64,000 nucleotides of DNA from NCBI RefSeq assembly GCF_041222825.1, contig NZ_CP139482.1, forward strand, positions 2,697,001-2,761,000, in the 5' to 3' direction. This document shows, one piece after another, positions 1 through 8,373 of the stretch (positions are counted from its first letter, which is position 1; every line of letters starts with the position of its first letter). A model generated the notes under the pieces. The model ran no database searches and was not told the origin of the DNA. It saw nothing but the letters and a program-made list of their open reading frames with translations. The stretch comes from Candidatus Thalassolituus haligoni. Its GTDB lineage: Bacteria > Pseudomonadota > Gammaproteobacteria > Pseudomonadales > Oceanobacteraceae. The position numbers and the translations under genes were made by a program.

Positions 1-559
1 CGATCGGTGCCGCTGAGATGGAATAACCACCCTTGTAGTCAGCTACTTTTTTCTTCCAGACGGTTTTGCCGGTGTCTTTGTCCAGTGCCACCAGTTTGGC
101 GTCCAGCGTGCCGAAGATCACCAGGTTGTCGTACAGCGCCACACCCCGGTTGATCACGTCGCAGCAAGGCATGATGTTTTCTGGCAGCCGGGCATCGTAC
201 TGCCACAACTCATCTCCTGTAGCGATATCAATCGCGAACACCCGTGAATAGGAGGCGGTTACGTACATAACGCCGTCTTTGATCATTGGCTGGGATTCTT
301 GACCGCGCTGCTTTTCACCACCAAAAGAGAAACCCCAAACAGGCGTCAGATCCTGAACAGATTGGGCATTGACCTTGGCCAATGGGCTGTAACGCTGACC
401 ACGAAGACCCATGCCGTAGCTCACTACGTCGTTGGTGGTTGCCTGGTCGTTGATAATATCTTTGTCGGTAACACCAGCCTGAACAGAACTGGCCAGAGAG
501 ACGGCCGCTACCAAAGTGGACAGCGCGAGTCCCTTCAAGCCGATAGAAGTTGTTTTCAT
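1..559 (-). CDS. PQQ-dependent alcohol dehydrogenase (quinoprotein), N-terminal part
   Basis: Only the first 186 codons are present; the gene runs off the left edge. The start at 559 follows an AGGAG ribosome site. Residues 1-28 form a Sec signal peptide ending VQA, so the enzyme is periplasmic. After it come the beginnings of the eight-bladed propeller typical of methanol/ethanol dehydrogenases: GQRYSPL near residue 54, the W-blade motif GDELWQYDA near 116, and the vicinal cysteine pair PCCDV at 132-133, which forms the unusual disulfide ring next to PQQ in this family. It oxidises primary alcohols to aldehydes and passes electrons to a c-type cytochrome, very likely the product at 2158-2586. 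The residue that separates calcium from lanthanide enzymes lies outside the window, so that distinction cannot be made. Confidence 0.93.
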   Translation of the reverse strand, partial: MKTTSIGLKGLALSTLVAAVSLASSVQAGVTDKDIINDQATTNDVVSYGMGLRGQRYSPLAKVNAQSVQDLTPVWGFSFGGEKQRGQESQPMIKDGVMYVTASYSRVFAIDIATGDELWQYDARLPENIMPCCDVINRGVALYDNLVIFGTLDAKLVALDKDTGKTVWKKKVADYKGGYSISAAPI

Positions 560-719
560 TGTGTTCTCCTTAAAAGGATTTTCTTATTCGTGTAGGAGCC
601 TCTGTGTCCGCTCAGGATGGAGCAGCAGTCACAGGATGCACTGGCCCTAGAGTCCAGATACATCACCATTGTTGGTTTTGACAGGTCATCATCCAATCCG
701 ACCAGAGGCGTGATTTGCT

Positions 720-736
720 AGTGCCTTGGTAGCACT
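720..736. promoter_or_regulatory. Inverted repeat AGTGC-N7-GCACT with TTGGTA core
   Basis: Perfect 5-bp arms around CTTGGTA, about 160 bp upstream of the dehydrogenase start. The core resembles the TTGGTA box at 2673-2686 upstream of the cytochrome gene, so it may bind the regulator of both. The function is inferred. Confidence 0.35.
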
Positions 737-1013
737 CCTGATACGGGAGTAGTAGGTACTTGGAGTCTGTCGGGCTTAGGACTGCTTTATTGCGGAAAAG
801 CTGAAGCTGACTTTTTTTGCGCACATTCTTGGTAAACAGAACCACTATTCGCCTCAATTTTACGTAAAAATCGCTCAAACCCATCTTTCCCATGCGACGA
901 ACGCCTAAGTCTGACAAGCTCCTGGTTTACGCTTTGAACAGCTGTCAGAGACACTTCCAGGTACTGGAGGTCAGGTATCGCAGAGGTTGAAACTGGAGAT
1001 GTTAGTTAAGGCT

Positions 1014-1088
1014 GGAGATGTTGAGCTTGGAGATGTTGAGCTTGGAGATGTTGAGCTTGGAGATGTTGAGCTTGGAGATGTCGAGCTT
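1014..1088. repeat. Tandem repeat, 15-bp unit x5
   Basis: Five head-to-tail copies of GGAGATGTTGAGCTT at 1014, 1029, 1044, 1059 and 1074. The last copy has one change (TTG to TCG), and a degenerate copy sits at 994-1008. Each unit contains GGAG followed by ATG and, being divisible by three, reads through as MLSLE repeats, but nothing suggests a real protein. Confidence 0.9.
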
Positions 1089-1178
1089 GGATGGCAGCGG
1101 TTTGACGCCTGATGTCAGCCATCAAACGCCAAATAGCTCGGCCATCCACCATCCACACCCAGAGAGGAATGAGAGGGA

Positions 1179-2138
1179 TTATTCAGCCTGTTCTTGTACT
1201 AAAAACTGCTCGGTTTTGAGGAATTCCACCCCATATTGCGCCACCAGCTTCTTCATGTCGCCGCTGTTTATCATTGCAGTAACAACGTCTTCCAGTGCAT
1301 ACGCCAGGCTGCGGTGATCGTCCTTGACGGCCATTCCCACTTCCCAGTAACGGCTGACCAGGTTAGGCATGGGGATATCAGCCAGCTGATAACGCTCAGG
1401 ATTACCCAACTGCTGCATGCCCCACTCAAGTTGGGATTTCATGCCCATCACTCCGGCTACCTCACCCGTACCCAGTGTCGTGACAGCATCGGCAGTGGTG
1501 GTGAAATGCACGACGTTATTGCGAACTTTGCCCCGAAAGGCACTGGTGAGATAAAAATCGGGCAGCGAGTCAATCTCCACACCGACCTTGTCGTACATGA
1601 AGATAGCCAGGTTCTCGATCGATTCGATCTGTTGCCGATCGATCAGCAATTCCCAGCGCTCGCGTTGATAGGGCGCAAAAAAATGCACCAGATCGTTGAT
1701 CACCCTGCCATCCTGATCGACCTTGAAGGCAAATTCACGGTCATACGGCACCCGCAGCATCACGTCGGCAACATCCCGCCGTAACATGGGTTCGTCTTCA
1801 ATCCGCGCCAGATAGTGGCCTTTCCAGACATGGTTACGCAGGTCGTCATCCAGATTTTCATCCGGGATCATCCAGTGCAGATGCAAACGGACTCCCAGCC
1901 CCTTGGCCAGCGTACGAGCAATATCCACGTCAAATCCCATGGCCTTGCCATCCGCTTCCCAAGAATAGGGCGGAAAATCACGATACACCGCCACACTGAG
2001 CTCACCACTCTCCTGAACATCTTCCAGTGAGCGTGAGCTGGCATGGCCACTGGCCAAAACCATAAAAGCCGCCAGTAAAACCCGCACCAGTGCGGGTTTC
2101 AGTAGCAGCATCCAGGATGTATTCGACATCACAGGCAT
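1179..2138 (-). CDS. Quinoprotein dehydrogenase-associated periplasmic substrate-binding protein (MoxJ/XoxJ-like)
   Basis: About 319 residues with a signal peptide (hydrophobic LLLKPALVRVLLAAFMVL, then a SGHASS-type cleavage region) followed by a family 3 solute-binding fold: GELSVAVYRDFPPYSW and GFDVDIARTLAKGLGV near the N-terminus, a domain around VMLRVPYDRE, and a C-terminal YWEVGMAVKDD lobe. Proteins of this type sit beside PQQ alcohol dehydrogenases (MoxJ, XoxJ) and are thought to help mature or activate the enzyme rather than transport a solute. It is 19 bp downstream of the cytochrome gene and likely co-transcribed. The start is uncertain: ATG at 2138 or 2129, neither with a strong ribosome site; the frame stays open far upstream but overlaps the cytochrome gene. 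Confidence 0.82.
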   Translation of the reverse strand: MPVMSNTSWMLLLKPALVRVLLAAFMVLASGHASSRSLEDVQESGELSVAVYRDFPPYSWEADGKAMGFDVDIARTLAKGLGVRLHLHWMIPDENLDDDLRNHVWKGHYLARIEDEPMLRRDVADVMLRVPYDREFAFKVDQDGRVINDLVHFFAPYQRERWELLIDRQQIESIENLAIFMYDKVGVEIDSLPDFYLTSAFRGKVRNNVVHFTTTADAVTTLGTGEVAGVMGMKSQLEWGMQQLGNPERYQLADIPMPNLVSRYWEVGMAVKDDHRSLAYALEDVVTAMINSGDMKKLVAQYGVEFLKTEQFLVQEQAE

Positions 2139-2157
2139 GATCAGCACAGACAAGTGA

Positions 2158-2586
2158 TTATTCGTCTGCAGGTCGGGTTTCAAGCCATGAACGGATAGCC
2201 CAGAGACCTTCCTGACTGAGGAAGTCGGCCATTTTTGGCATATAGGGCACGCCATTACGTACTGCGCCGTTACGCACGCGGTAGACAAACCATTCATCAC
2301 CATCGACACCGTGCTCAAGCAGGCGCAAATCCGGCGCGATACCACCAGAAATGGCATCAAGACCATGACAACGGGCACAGTTCTGTGCATAGGCTGATTC
2401 ACCTATTTCGATCGCACGGGCGTTACCACGGTATGGATTTTCTTCGCGCCACTCGTCGCCCAGAGGCTCAAGGTCGGAGGTATCAATCGTCTGGGGAGTC
2501 ACATCACCATGCGCCCAAACGGCACATGACGCAGCCATCAAACCAGCCAATGCGATGCCATGAAAGGCCGAACTGAATTTTTTCAT
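2158..2586 (-). CDS. pedF: Cytochrome c550, PedF type
   Basis: 142 residues with a signal peptide ending AVWAHG, then a single class I haem site CARCH and a distal methionine candidate in VPYMPKM. The stretch from AHGDVTPQ through NPYRGN to GGIAPDLR matches the PedF family of cytochromes that take electrons from PQQ alcohol dehydrogenases in Pseudomonas. It acts in the periplasm, carrying electrons to a terminal oxidase. The ATG at 2586 is chosen because it begins the signal peptide; the longer frame to 2655 adds an implausible leader. It lies directly upstream of the MoxJ-like gene and divergent from the ABC operon at 2989. Confidence 0.92.
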   Translation of the reverse strand: MKKFSSAFHGIALAGLMAASCAVWAHGDVTPQTIDTSDLEPLGDEWREENPYRGNARAIEIGESAYAQNCARCHGLDAISGGIAPDLRLLEHGVDGDEWFVYRVRNGAVRNGVPYMPKMADFLSQEGLWAIRSWLETRPADE

Positions 2587-2988
2587 TATTGAGTACCCGA
2601 TTGTTATTTTCATTGCGCTTATTCTAGGTACGAGTAAAAACGGGCCACAGAACACTTTGGTAGCCGATTTTCAGTACCTTGGTACTAGGTTAAGCGGCGT
2701 TTTTTTCATCAGTTGCCTGTTTGTCCGACAGAGTAATCCCACGGCACTAACCCGCCTAACCGCTGGCAGCAACCTCCATTCTGATACATCAATATAGTTC
2801 CGATCAGCGCTCACGCCAGTTAAGGCTATCCAGAGGATCTCCAGATTGCAGCATCAAGAGATAGTACGAGAGGCGTAAATGTTGGGTACTTAATGCCTAT
2901 ACCTGTCTGTTGACGGGTTGCGTAATCTCAATCAATCATGAAGCCGGCAGACTGTGATCAGGCTTGAAAAAACAGAACAACAATAAAA
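2587..2988. other. 402-bp divergent promoter region of the PQQ locus
   Basis: Separates the leftward cytochrome/MoxJ genes from the rightward ABC operon and should hold promoters for both. It contains two TTGGTA cores (2657-2662 and 2679-2684). The second is part of an inverted repeat. No gene is seen. Confidence 0.6.
2673..2686. promoter_or_regulatory. Inverted repeat AGTACC-TT-GGTACT
   Basis: Perfect 6-bp arms 87 bp upstream of the cytochrome start. The core resembles the repeat at 720-736 in front of the dehydrogenase. A shared activator of the alcohol-oxidation genes is an inference. Confidence 0.4.
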
Positions 2989-4284
2989 ATGACCCAGCGA
3001 CTGAACACTATGACAAGCACCCAAACTTGCAGCATTTACCCTGTTTGCCTTGCCACCTTGCGCCGCATTCCGGCAATGCTACCAGCGCTGTTGATAACCG
3101 TACTGTCAATGGCCTGGCTATTAATGATCTTGCTAATGCCGACCGGAACCGCAGTCGCCAGCCCTCTCTCCCAGCCCCAGCAATCGATTGTCGTTGGCTA
3201 TCTCGAACTGCAGTTGCCATCCCCGCCGCTCCTGTCCAACGTGCTGCCCGAGCCGGAAGACAACGGCCTGCAAGGAGCAATACTGGGAATCAGCGATAAT
3301 AACGCCGGTGGGCGTTTTCTCGGGCTGGCCTACACGCTGGAGCAAGCCCGCAGCGCGGACGAAGCCGAACTGGGGGCCGCGCTCAATCGCTGGCAGCAGC
3401 AAGGTATCCAGCTAGTGCTGGTGAATGCTCCGGCAGCCACTCTGAACGCTTTTGCCAGCCAGCATCCCGAGCTGCTGTTTTTTAATGTCGGCAGTTATGA
3501 CGATGAATTACGTATCCGCCACTGTCTGCCCAACGTCCTGCATACTCTGCCCAGCCGCGCCATGCTCACCGATGCTCTGGCCCAATGGCTGATCAAAAAG
3601 AAATTGAAAAAATGGCTGCTGATTACCGGCACCCGCTCACAGGACAAAGACTACGCCAACGCAGTTCGACGTTCGGCCAAGCGCTTTGGTGGCAAAATTG
3701 TTGCCGACAAAGACTGGACCTTTGATTCTGACTTGCGCCGATCGGCCCAGACCGAAGTCCCGTTGTTTACCCAGACCAAAGAATACGACGCCGTGGTCGT
3801 GGCCGATGAACTCGGCGACTTCGGCGAGTTCCTGCTCTACAACACCTGGTATCCACGCCCGGTGGTCGGCACTCAAGGACTCAAGCCGGTCGGCTGGCAC
3901 CGGGTGATTGAGCAATGGGGGGCTGCACAATTACAAAGTCGCTTTGACCGCCAAGCCAAACGCTGGATGACCGACAAGGATTACGCCGCTTGGGCAGCCA
4001 TGCGCTCAATTGGTGAGACTTTATCGCACCAGGTGCCCTACTCTGCCACTAGCATCCGGTCACACCTGCTAGGAAGCCAGTTTGAGCTGGCCGGTTTCAA
4101 GGGCCGCAAGCTGACTTATCGCAACTGGAATGGCCAACTGCGACAGCCCATTGCCTTGGTGCATCCTCGGGCGCTGGTTTCCCAGTCGCCGCAGGAGGGC
4201 TATCTGCACCCCCATACCGAACTCGACACCCTGGGCTTTGACCAACCCGAAAGTCAGTGCCGACTGGCCGATCAAATCGATTAA
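2989..4284 (+). CDS. Periplasmic binding protein of the PQQ alcohol dehydrogenase-associated ABC system
   Basis: 431 residues with a long hydrophobic N-terminus (ALLITVLSMAWLLMILLMP) as signal or anchor, then a branched-chain amino acid-binding type fold (VVGYLELQLPSPP, AAATLNAFASQHPELLFFNVG, KKWLLITGTRSQDKDYA). Gene order and features match the family defined as the substrate-binding protein of a PQQ-dependent alcohol dehydrogenase ABC system (TIGR03863). It is first of four closely spaced genes that end with the ABC permease. The transported molecule is unknown; export of a toxic alcohol or aldehyde, or a role in enzyme maturation, has been suggested for relatives. ATG at 2989 or 3010; neither has a clear ribosome site. 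Confidence 0.85.
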   Translation: MTQRLNTMTSTQTCSIYPVCLATLRRIPAMLPALLITVLSMAWLLMILLMPTGTAVASPLSQPQQSIVVGYLELQLPSPPLLSNVLPEPEDNGLQGAILGISDNNAGGRFLGLAYTLEQARSADEAELGAALNRWQQQGIQLVLVNAPAATLNAFASQHPELLFFNVGSYDDELRIRHCLPNVLHTLPSRAMLTDALAQWLIKKKLKKWLLITGTRSQDKDYANAVRRSAKRFGGKIVADKDWTFDSDLRRSAQTEVPLFTQTKEYDAVVVADELGDFGEFLLYNTWYPRPVVGTQGLKPVGWHRVIEQWGAAQLQSRFDRQAKRWMTDKDYAAWAAMRSIGETLSHQVPYSATSIRSHLLGSQFELAGFKGRKLTYRNWNGQLRQPIALVHPRALVSQSPQEGYLHPHTELDTLGFDQPESQCRLADQID

Positions 4285-4325
4285 GCCACCGTGCAACCAT
4301 CTGCCGAAACCCGAGGAGCCACTGG

Positions 4326-5306
4326 ATGAATCCCTTTAAACACCTGTTAGTGTCCGTTGCACTGATCGCCCCCCTGCTGTTGGCAACCCCGGCTCAGGCG
4401 GCACTGGCCTACGTTTCTAACGAAAAGGACAACTCGCTCTCGGTCATTGATCTGAGCCGTTTTGAAGTGGTCGACACCATTGAAGTAGGCCAACGCCCGC
4501 GTGGCATTACCTTTAACCAGGACTATTCACTGCTGTATATCTGTGCCAGCGATGACGACACCGTACAAGTGCTGGATGTCGCCAGCAAACGCATTGTCGC
4601 CAACCTGCCTTCTGGTGAGGATCCGGAACAGTTTGCCCTCCATCCTGATGGCGATCGCCTCTATATTTCCAACGAAGACAGCGCTCTGGTGACGGTGGTT
4701 AATCCCCTCACCCATCAGGTCACCGGTCAGATTGATGTTGGCGTCGAACCGGAAGGCATGGCCGTCAGCCCGGATGGCAAACTGGTGGTCAACACCTCGG
4801 AAACCACCAGCATGTTGCATTGGATAGATACCAGCACCCAGCAGCTGGTGCACAATACCAAGGTGGATCAGCGACCGCGCTACGTACAGTTCAGTCAGGA
4901 TGGCAGCCAGCTCTGGGCCAGTGCTGAAATCGGCGGTACGGTGTCGGTGATCGACGTCGCCAGCAAGGAAGAGATCCACAAAATCCGCTTTAATATCCGG
5001 GGTATTCATCGTGACAAGGTACAGCCGGTCGGCATCAAGCTGACGTCTGACGGTCGTTATGCCTTTGTTGCGCTTGGCCCTGCCAACCATGTTGCGGTGA
5101 TTGACGCCAAAACCTGGGAAGTACTCGATTATTTACTGGTGGGTCGGCGGGTCTGGCATATGGCGCTGACGCCCGATGAAAAGTTTCTGCTCACCACCAA
5201 TGGTATCAGCGGTGATGTCTCGGTGATCGATATCGAACATCTGAAAGTGACCAAATCCATCAAGGTCGGACGCTACCCCTGGGGGCTGGCGATCAAGCCG
5301 GACTGA
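4326..5306 (+). CDS. PQQ-catabolism-associated YVTN beta-propeller protein
   Basis: 326 residues: a signal peptide (LLVSVALIAPLLLATPAQA), then about seven beta-propeller blades, each with a YVSNEKDNSLSVID-like strand and a RPRGITF/EPEGMAV-like turn. It belongs to the periplasmic propeller family that accompanies PQQ dehydrogenases and this ABC cassette (TIGR03866). Ligand and activity are unknown. GAGGAG at 4312-4317 fixes the ATG at 4326. It sits 41 bp after the binding protein and 3 bp before the ATPase, so co-transcription is nearly certain. Confidence 0.9.
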   Translation: MNPFKHLLVSVALIAPLLLATPAQAALAYVSNEKDNSLSVIDLSRFEVVDTIEVGQRPRGITFNQDYSLLYICASDDDTVQVLDVASKRIVANLPSGEDPEQFALHPDGDRLYISNEDSALVTVVNPLTHQVTGQIDVGVEPEGMAVSPDGKLVVNTSETTSMLHWIDTSTQQLVHNTKVDQRPRYVQFSQDGSQLWASAEIGGTVSVIDVASKEEIHKIRFNIRGIHRDKVQPVGIKLTSDGRYAFVALGPANHVAVIDAKTWEVLDYLLVGRRVWHMALTPDEKFLLTTNGISGDVSVIDIEHLKVTKSIKVGRYPWGLAIKPD

Positions 5307-5309
5307 ATC

Positions 5310-6074
5310 ATGAATCAGCCAGTACAACCGTTAGTTGAAGTGGATCAGCTTGGCCATTGCTACCCCGGTAAACAAGCGCTGGATCAGGTATCTTTCACCA
5401 TTCAGTCTGGTCAATTCCATGCCCTGCTCGGCCCCAATGGCGCGGGCAAAAGTACCTTGTTCGCGCTGATCAGTCGGCTATTTCAGGTGCAACAGGGCGA
5501 TATTCGGGTGAATGGCCACAGTCTCCGCCACGCCCCCGCCGCCCTGCTGGGCAGTATCGGTATGGTGTTCCAGCAAAGCACCCTGGATCTCGACCTCAGT
5601 GTCGAGCAGAACCTCGACTACCACGGCTGCCTCCACGGGCTGTCTGCCGGGATACGCAAACAACGCATACAGGAAGAATTAGCCCGAGTGGAGCTGCTGG
5701 ATGCCCGTGGCAAAAAAGTCCGGGCGCTGAATGGTGGCCATCGCCGCCGGGTAGAAATCGCCAGAGCTTTATTGCATCACCCCAGTCTGCTGCTGCTGGA
5801 TGAAGCCACCGTCGGTCTCGACCCTCACACACGGGCCAGCCTTAACCGCCATGTTCGTTCGTTGTGCGAGCAGCAACAGGTCACTGTACTTTGGGCTACT
5901 CATTTGATTGAAGAAATTCTGCCCGCTGACCCTGTCACTCTGCTGCATCAGGGCAAGGTGCTGGCCAACGAGTCGGCCCACAATTTGTGTTTACAAACCG
6001 GCAAGGCGTCACTGGTGGAAGCTTTTGAACTGCTGACCGCCGACCGGCGTCGTGGTGATGGAGCCAGCGTATGA
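5310..6074 (+). CDS. ABC transporter ATP-binding protein, PQQ alcohol dehydrogenase-associated
   Basis: 254 residues. Walker A is GPNGAGKST near residue 40, Walker B/D-loop is LLLLDEATVGLD, and the switch histidine is in WATHLIEE. The signature motif reads LNGGH rather than LSGGQ, an oddity that may be normal for this subfamily (TIGR03864). It is the cytoplasmic motor for the permease encoded next; the two genes overlap by ATGA (6071-6074), implying translational coupling. Together with the binding protein and propeller it forms the ABC cassette beside the alcohol dehydrogenase. Confidence 0.92.
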   Translation: MNQPVQPLVEVDQLGHCYPGKQALDQVSFTIQSGQFHALLGPNGAGKSTLFALISRLFQVQQGDIRVNGHSLRHAPAALLGSIGMVFQQSTLDLDLSVEQNLDYHGCLHGLSAGIRKQRIQEELARVELLDARGKKVRALNGGHRRRVEIARALLHHPSLLLLDEATVGLDPHTRASLNRHVRSLCEQQQVTVLWATHLIEEILPADPVTLLHQGKVLANESAHNLCLQTGKASLVEAFELLTADRRRGDGASV

Positions 6075-6874
6075 ACCCGGCCAGCTACTGGTATGCCTTT
6101 AGCGGCATTCTCAAACGTGAAAGCCTGCGTTTTGTGCATCAACGCAGCCGGTTTTTCAGCTCGCTGATTCGGCCATTATTATGGCTGGCGGTGTTCGCTG
6201 CCGGTTTTCGGGCCGCCTTGGGGATCTCCATCATCGCGCCATACGACACCTATATTACCTACGAGGTGTATATCGTTCCCGGCCTGGTGGCCATGATTCT
6301 GCTGTTTAATGCCATGCAAAGTTCGCTGTCGATGGTGTATGACCGGGAGATGGGCAGCATGCGCGTACTGTTAATGAGTCCGCTGCCACGTTGGTATCTA
6401 TTACTCAGCAAGCTTGCCGCCAGTACCCTGGTTGCCATTCCACAGGTGTATGCCTTTCTCGCTATTGCCTGGCTGTTTGACGTCGAATCGCCATTGATCG
6501 GCCTGCTCTGGGTCGCTCCTGCAGTGATACTAACGGGGGTTTTACTCGGTGCTATCGGGCTGTTTATATCCAGCTTTATCAAACAGCTGGAGAACTTCGC
6601 CGGAGTGATGAACTTCGTTATCTTCCCGATGTTTTTTATGTCGTCCGCCCTGTATCCGCTGTGGAAAATGCAGGAATCCAGCGAATGGCTTTATTGGTTG
6701 TGCAGCGTCAACCCGTTTACATTTTGTGTGGAACTGATTCGTCATGCTTTGTATGGCAAGCTGAACGGCGAAGCACTGGCCGTAGTGAGTGGTTGCCTGC
6801 TGGTATTTACTCTGCTGGCGGTACTGACCTTTAATCCGGAACGGGGACAAATTGGCAAGCCAGGGCGTTCCTGA
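6071..6874 (+). CDS. ABC-2 type permease of the PQQ-associated transporter
   Basis: 267 residues with about six membrane segments (for example PLLWLAVFAAGFRAALG, GLVAMILLFNAM, VILTGVLLGAIGLFI, FVIFPMFFMSSALYPL). The layout and the GSMRVLLMSPLPRWYLLLSK loop are typical of ABC-2 exporters (NodJ/DrrB type). ABC-2 permeases usually export, which fits poorly with a periplasmic binding protein in the same operon. That mismatch is the main puzzle of this cluster. It overlaps the ATPase gene by 4 bp and is last in the operon. Confidence 0.92.
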   Translation: MNPASYWYAFSGILKRESLRFVHQRSRFFSSLIRPLLWLAVFAAGFRAALGISIIAPYDTYITYEVYIVPGLVAMILLFNAMQSSLSMVYDREMGSMRVLLMSPLPRWYLLLSKLAASTLVAIPQVYAFLAIAWLFDVESPLIGLLWVAPAVILTGVLLGAIGLFISSFIKQLENFAGVMNFVIFPMFFMSSALYPLWKMQESSEWLYWLCSVNPFTFCVELIRHALYGKLNGEALAVVSGCLLVFTLLAVLTFNPERGQIGKPGRS

Positions 6875-7048
6875 CTCCCTGGTAAAACGAGCTTGGGGCT
6901 GATTGAAACGTGCCAGGGTCTGGGTCTGGCGGTTAAAGCAGGGGTTAAAGCAGGCAGTTTTAAAGTGCAGCTAAAAAGGCAGCGATCGATTTTAACACCG
7001 TCATTTCGACACGCAGTCATCTACAGCAGTTATCTATAGCTGTGCCTG

Positions 7049-7402
7049 TTAATAATCAACCCAGCTATTGCCCGTACCTTCATCGTCAATGTCAACGTCT
7101 TTATCAATGTACAAAAAGTTATTGTTGCCGTTAATAATCACTTTATCCGGGGTATGGAAAAACCAGAGTTCGTTAAAATTGCCGTTCACATACACGGTGT
7201 AGCCCTGGATGTAATAGAGATAACGTTGCTCTCCAGAGAAATTCAGCGTCATGATGTTTGACGTTGTCGAACTGCTGCTACCCGACGTCGCCGTTGAAGC
7301 AGACTGCGTGCCTTCCGGTACCACCGGATCGCCACTGCCACATCCTGCCAACGCCACCAACCAAACCCCGGATACGTACCCCAACAGCCGCTGAATCTTC
7401 AT
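7049..7402 (-). CDS. Small lipoprotein with DUF3060-like repeats
   Basis: 117 residues. The N-terminus has a lipobox, LVALAGC, with the acylated cysteine at about 21; a Ser/Thr-rich linker follows. Residues 50-105 carry short beta-strand repeats with VYVNGNFNELWF and VIINGNNNFLYID, the Gly-Asn pattern of DUF3060 proteins that form small parallel beta helices. A GGGAGG ribosome site precedes the ATG at 7402. It is a stand-alone gene between the ABC operon and the MarR gene. Function unknown. Confidence 0.72.
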   Translation of the reverse strand: MKIQRLLGYVSGVWLVALAGCGSGDPVVPEGTQSASTATSGSSSSTTSNIMTLNFSGEQRYLYYIQGYTVYVNGNFNELWFFHTPDKVIINGNNNFLYIDKDVDIDDEGTGNSWVDY

Positions 7403-7714
7403 CTCGCCTCCCTGGAAATGCCACTATTTGTCGTTTTATGTCAGTAAAGTGTCGTTAAAGCGCCAGTATAAGGTAAGACGGTTCATCCCGGCGACCAGCG
7501 TTACAATTATCCCCAAAGTGTGGCTCCAAGCTGCTTGAAGTGTGACTTGATCAACAAACCGAGCGCCTGAACGGAGCCATTGGCACGAGGTGAACAGGCT
7601 GGCAGGTGGATAAAGACCGGGTAATCGTCCTTATTAACGAGAAAATAGTTAATCCTCCGCCCAGCTATGCTGTAATCCACTCCTTACCCTGTTCACCAAT
7701 GTATTCCGAAAAAC
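7403..7714. other. 312-bp divergent intergenic region
   Basis: Lies between the leftward lipoprotein gene and the rightward MarR gene and should hold both promoters. I see no repeat, RNA gene or extra reading frame in it. Confidence 0.5.
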
Positions 7715-8245
7715 ATGCCTTCAAAAACGTCACCTGCAGCATCGCTTGATCTGGATCGCTACGTTCCGGCACTGATCACCTTTCTGGCTAACAAGATGTC
7801 TGCCGGAGCGTCCAGGCTCTATCGGGATAATTTTGGTGTTGGCATCGTCGAATGGCGTTTGCTGGCGCTGTTGAAAGTGGAAGATGCCATCACCCCCAAC
7901 CGTATGTGTCAGGTGATCGGTCTCGACAAGGCTGCCGTCAGCCGCTCGCTCAAATATCTGCAAGCATCCGCTTATGTGCATTTCCGCTCGGATCCCGAAG
8001 ACGCCCGAAAAACCATTGTCTCGCTGACCGAATCCGGCAACGTGTTACACGACGAGATATTTCAGGTTGCCATCAAACGGGAAGCACTGCTGCTGGGCGA
8101 TTTTTCTGCAGCAGAACGCGATACGCTGATCGACCTGCTGTCCCGTATGAACGCCCGAGTCGGGTTGGTAAATGCTTACGATCCGAATAGCCCAGCGAAC
8201 ACTCAAGAGAACTCCCAGGCAAACAGTCCATCGACAGATTGTTAA
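7715..8245 (+). CDS. MarR-family transcriptional regulator
   Basis: 176 residues with the MarR winged-helix core: EWRLLALLKVEDAITPNRMCQVIGLDKAAVSRSLKYLQASAYVHFRSDPEDARKT in sequence, i.e. helix, recognition helix and charged wing. The C-terminal 20 residues are low-complexity (NSPANTQENSQANSP). It stands just upstream of the reductase/Rieske oxygenase genes, whose promoter region holds two inverted repeats of MarR-site size. It is therefore likely a ligand-responsive repressor of that pathway, relieved by an aromatic acid or its CoA ester (inference). Confidence 0.9.
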   Translation: MPSKTSPAASLDLDRYVPALITFLANKMSAGASRLYRDNFGVGIVEWRLLALLKVEDAITPNRMCQVIGLDKAAVSRSLKYLQASAYVHFRSDPEDARKTIVSLTESGNVLHDEIFQVAIKREALLLGDFSAAERDTLIDLLSRMNARVGLVNAYDPNSPANTQENSQANSPSTDC

Positions 8246-8296
8246 CTCCAGCGCTTGGCCCCATCTCCCCTACGCTTTTAATCAACCCGCCTTCGT

Positions 8297-8327
8297 GCAG
8301 GTGACGGCTCACATCGCCGTCACCTGC
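8297..8327 (+). terminator. Hairpin after the MarR gene
   Basis: Perfect 12-bp stem (GCAGGTGACGGC / GCCGTCACCTGC) with a 7-base loop, 51 bp after the MarR stop. There is no strong T run, so it may be a weak terminator or a processing structure that separates MarR from the downstream operon. Confidence 0.5.
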
Positions 8328-8373
8328 TGTCCCGCCCTCTCTATTTTGAATAACAATCAACAAAATCCAATGA

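Larger units (their letters stand above)
560..1178. other. 619-bp intergenic region with tandem repeats
   Basis: Lies between the 5' end of the quinoprotein dehydrogenase and the 3' end of the MoxJ-like gene. It must contain the dehydrogenase promoter. I see an inverted repeat with AGTGC/GCACT arms (720-736) and a 15-bp tandem repeat (1014-1088). The short reading frames here show no ribosome site or recognisable protein. Confidence 0.6.

Noticed and set aside
663..917. 84-codon minus-strand frame between the dehydrogenase and the repeat region
   Set aside because: No ribosome site or known domain, and it covers the likely regulatory inverted repeat.
1018..1317. Frame with MLSLEMLSLE repeats
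   Set aside because: It is the translation of the 15-bp DNA repeat and runs antisense into the MoxJ-like gene.
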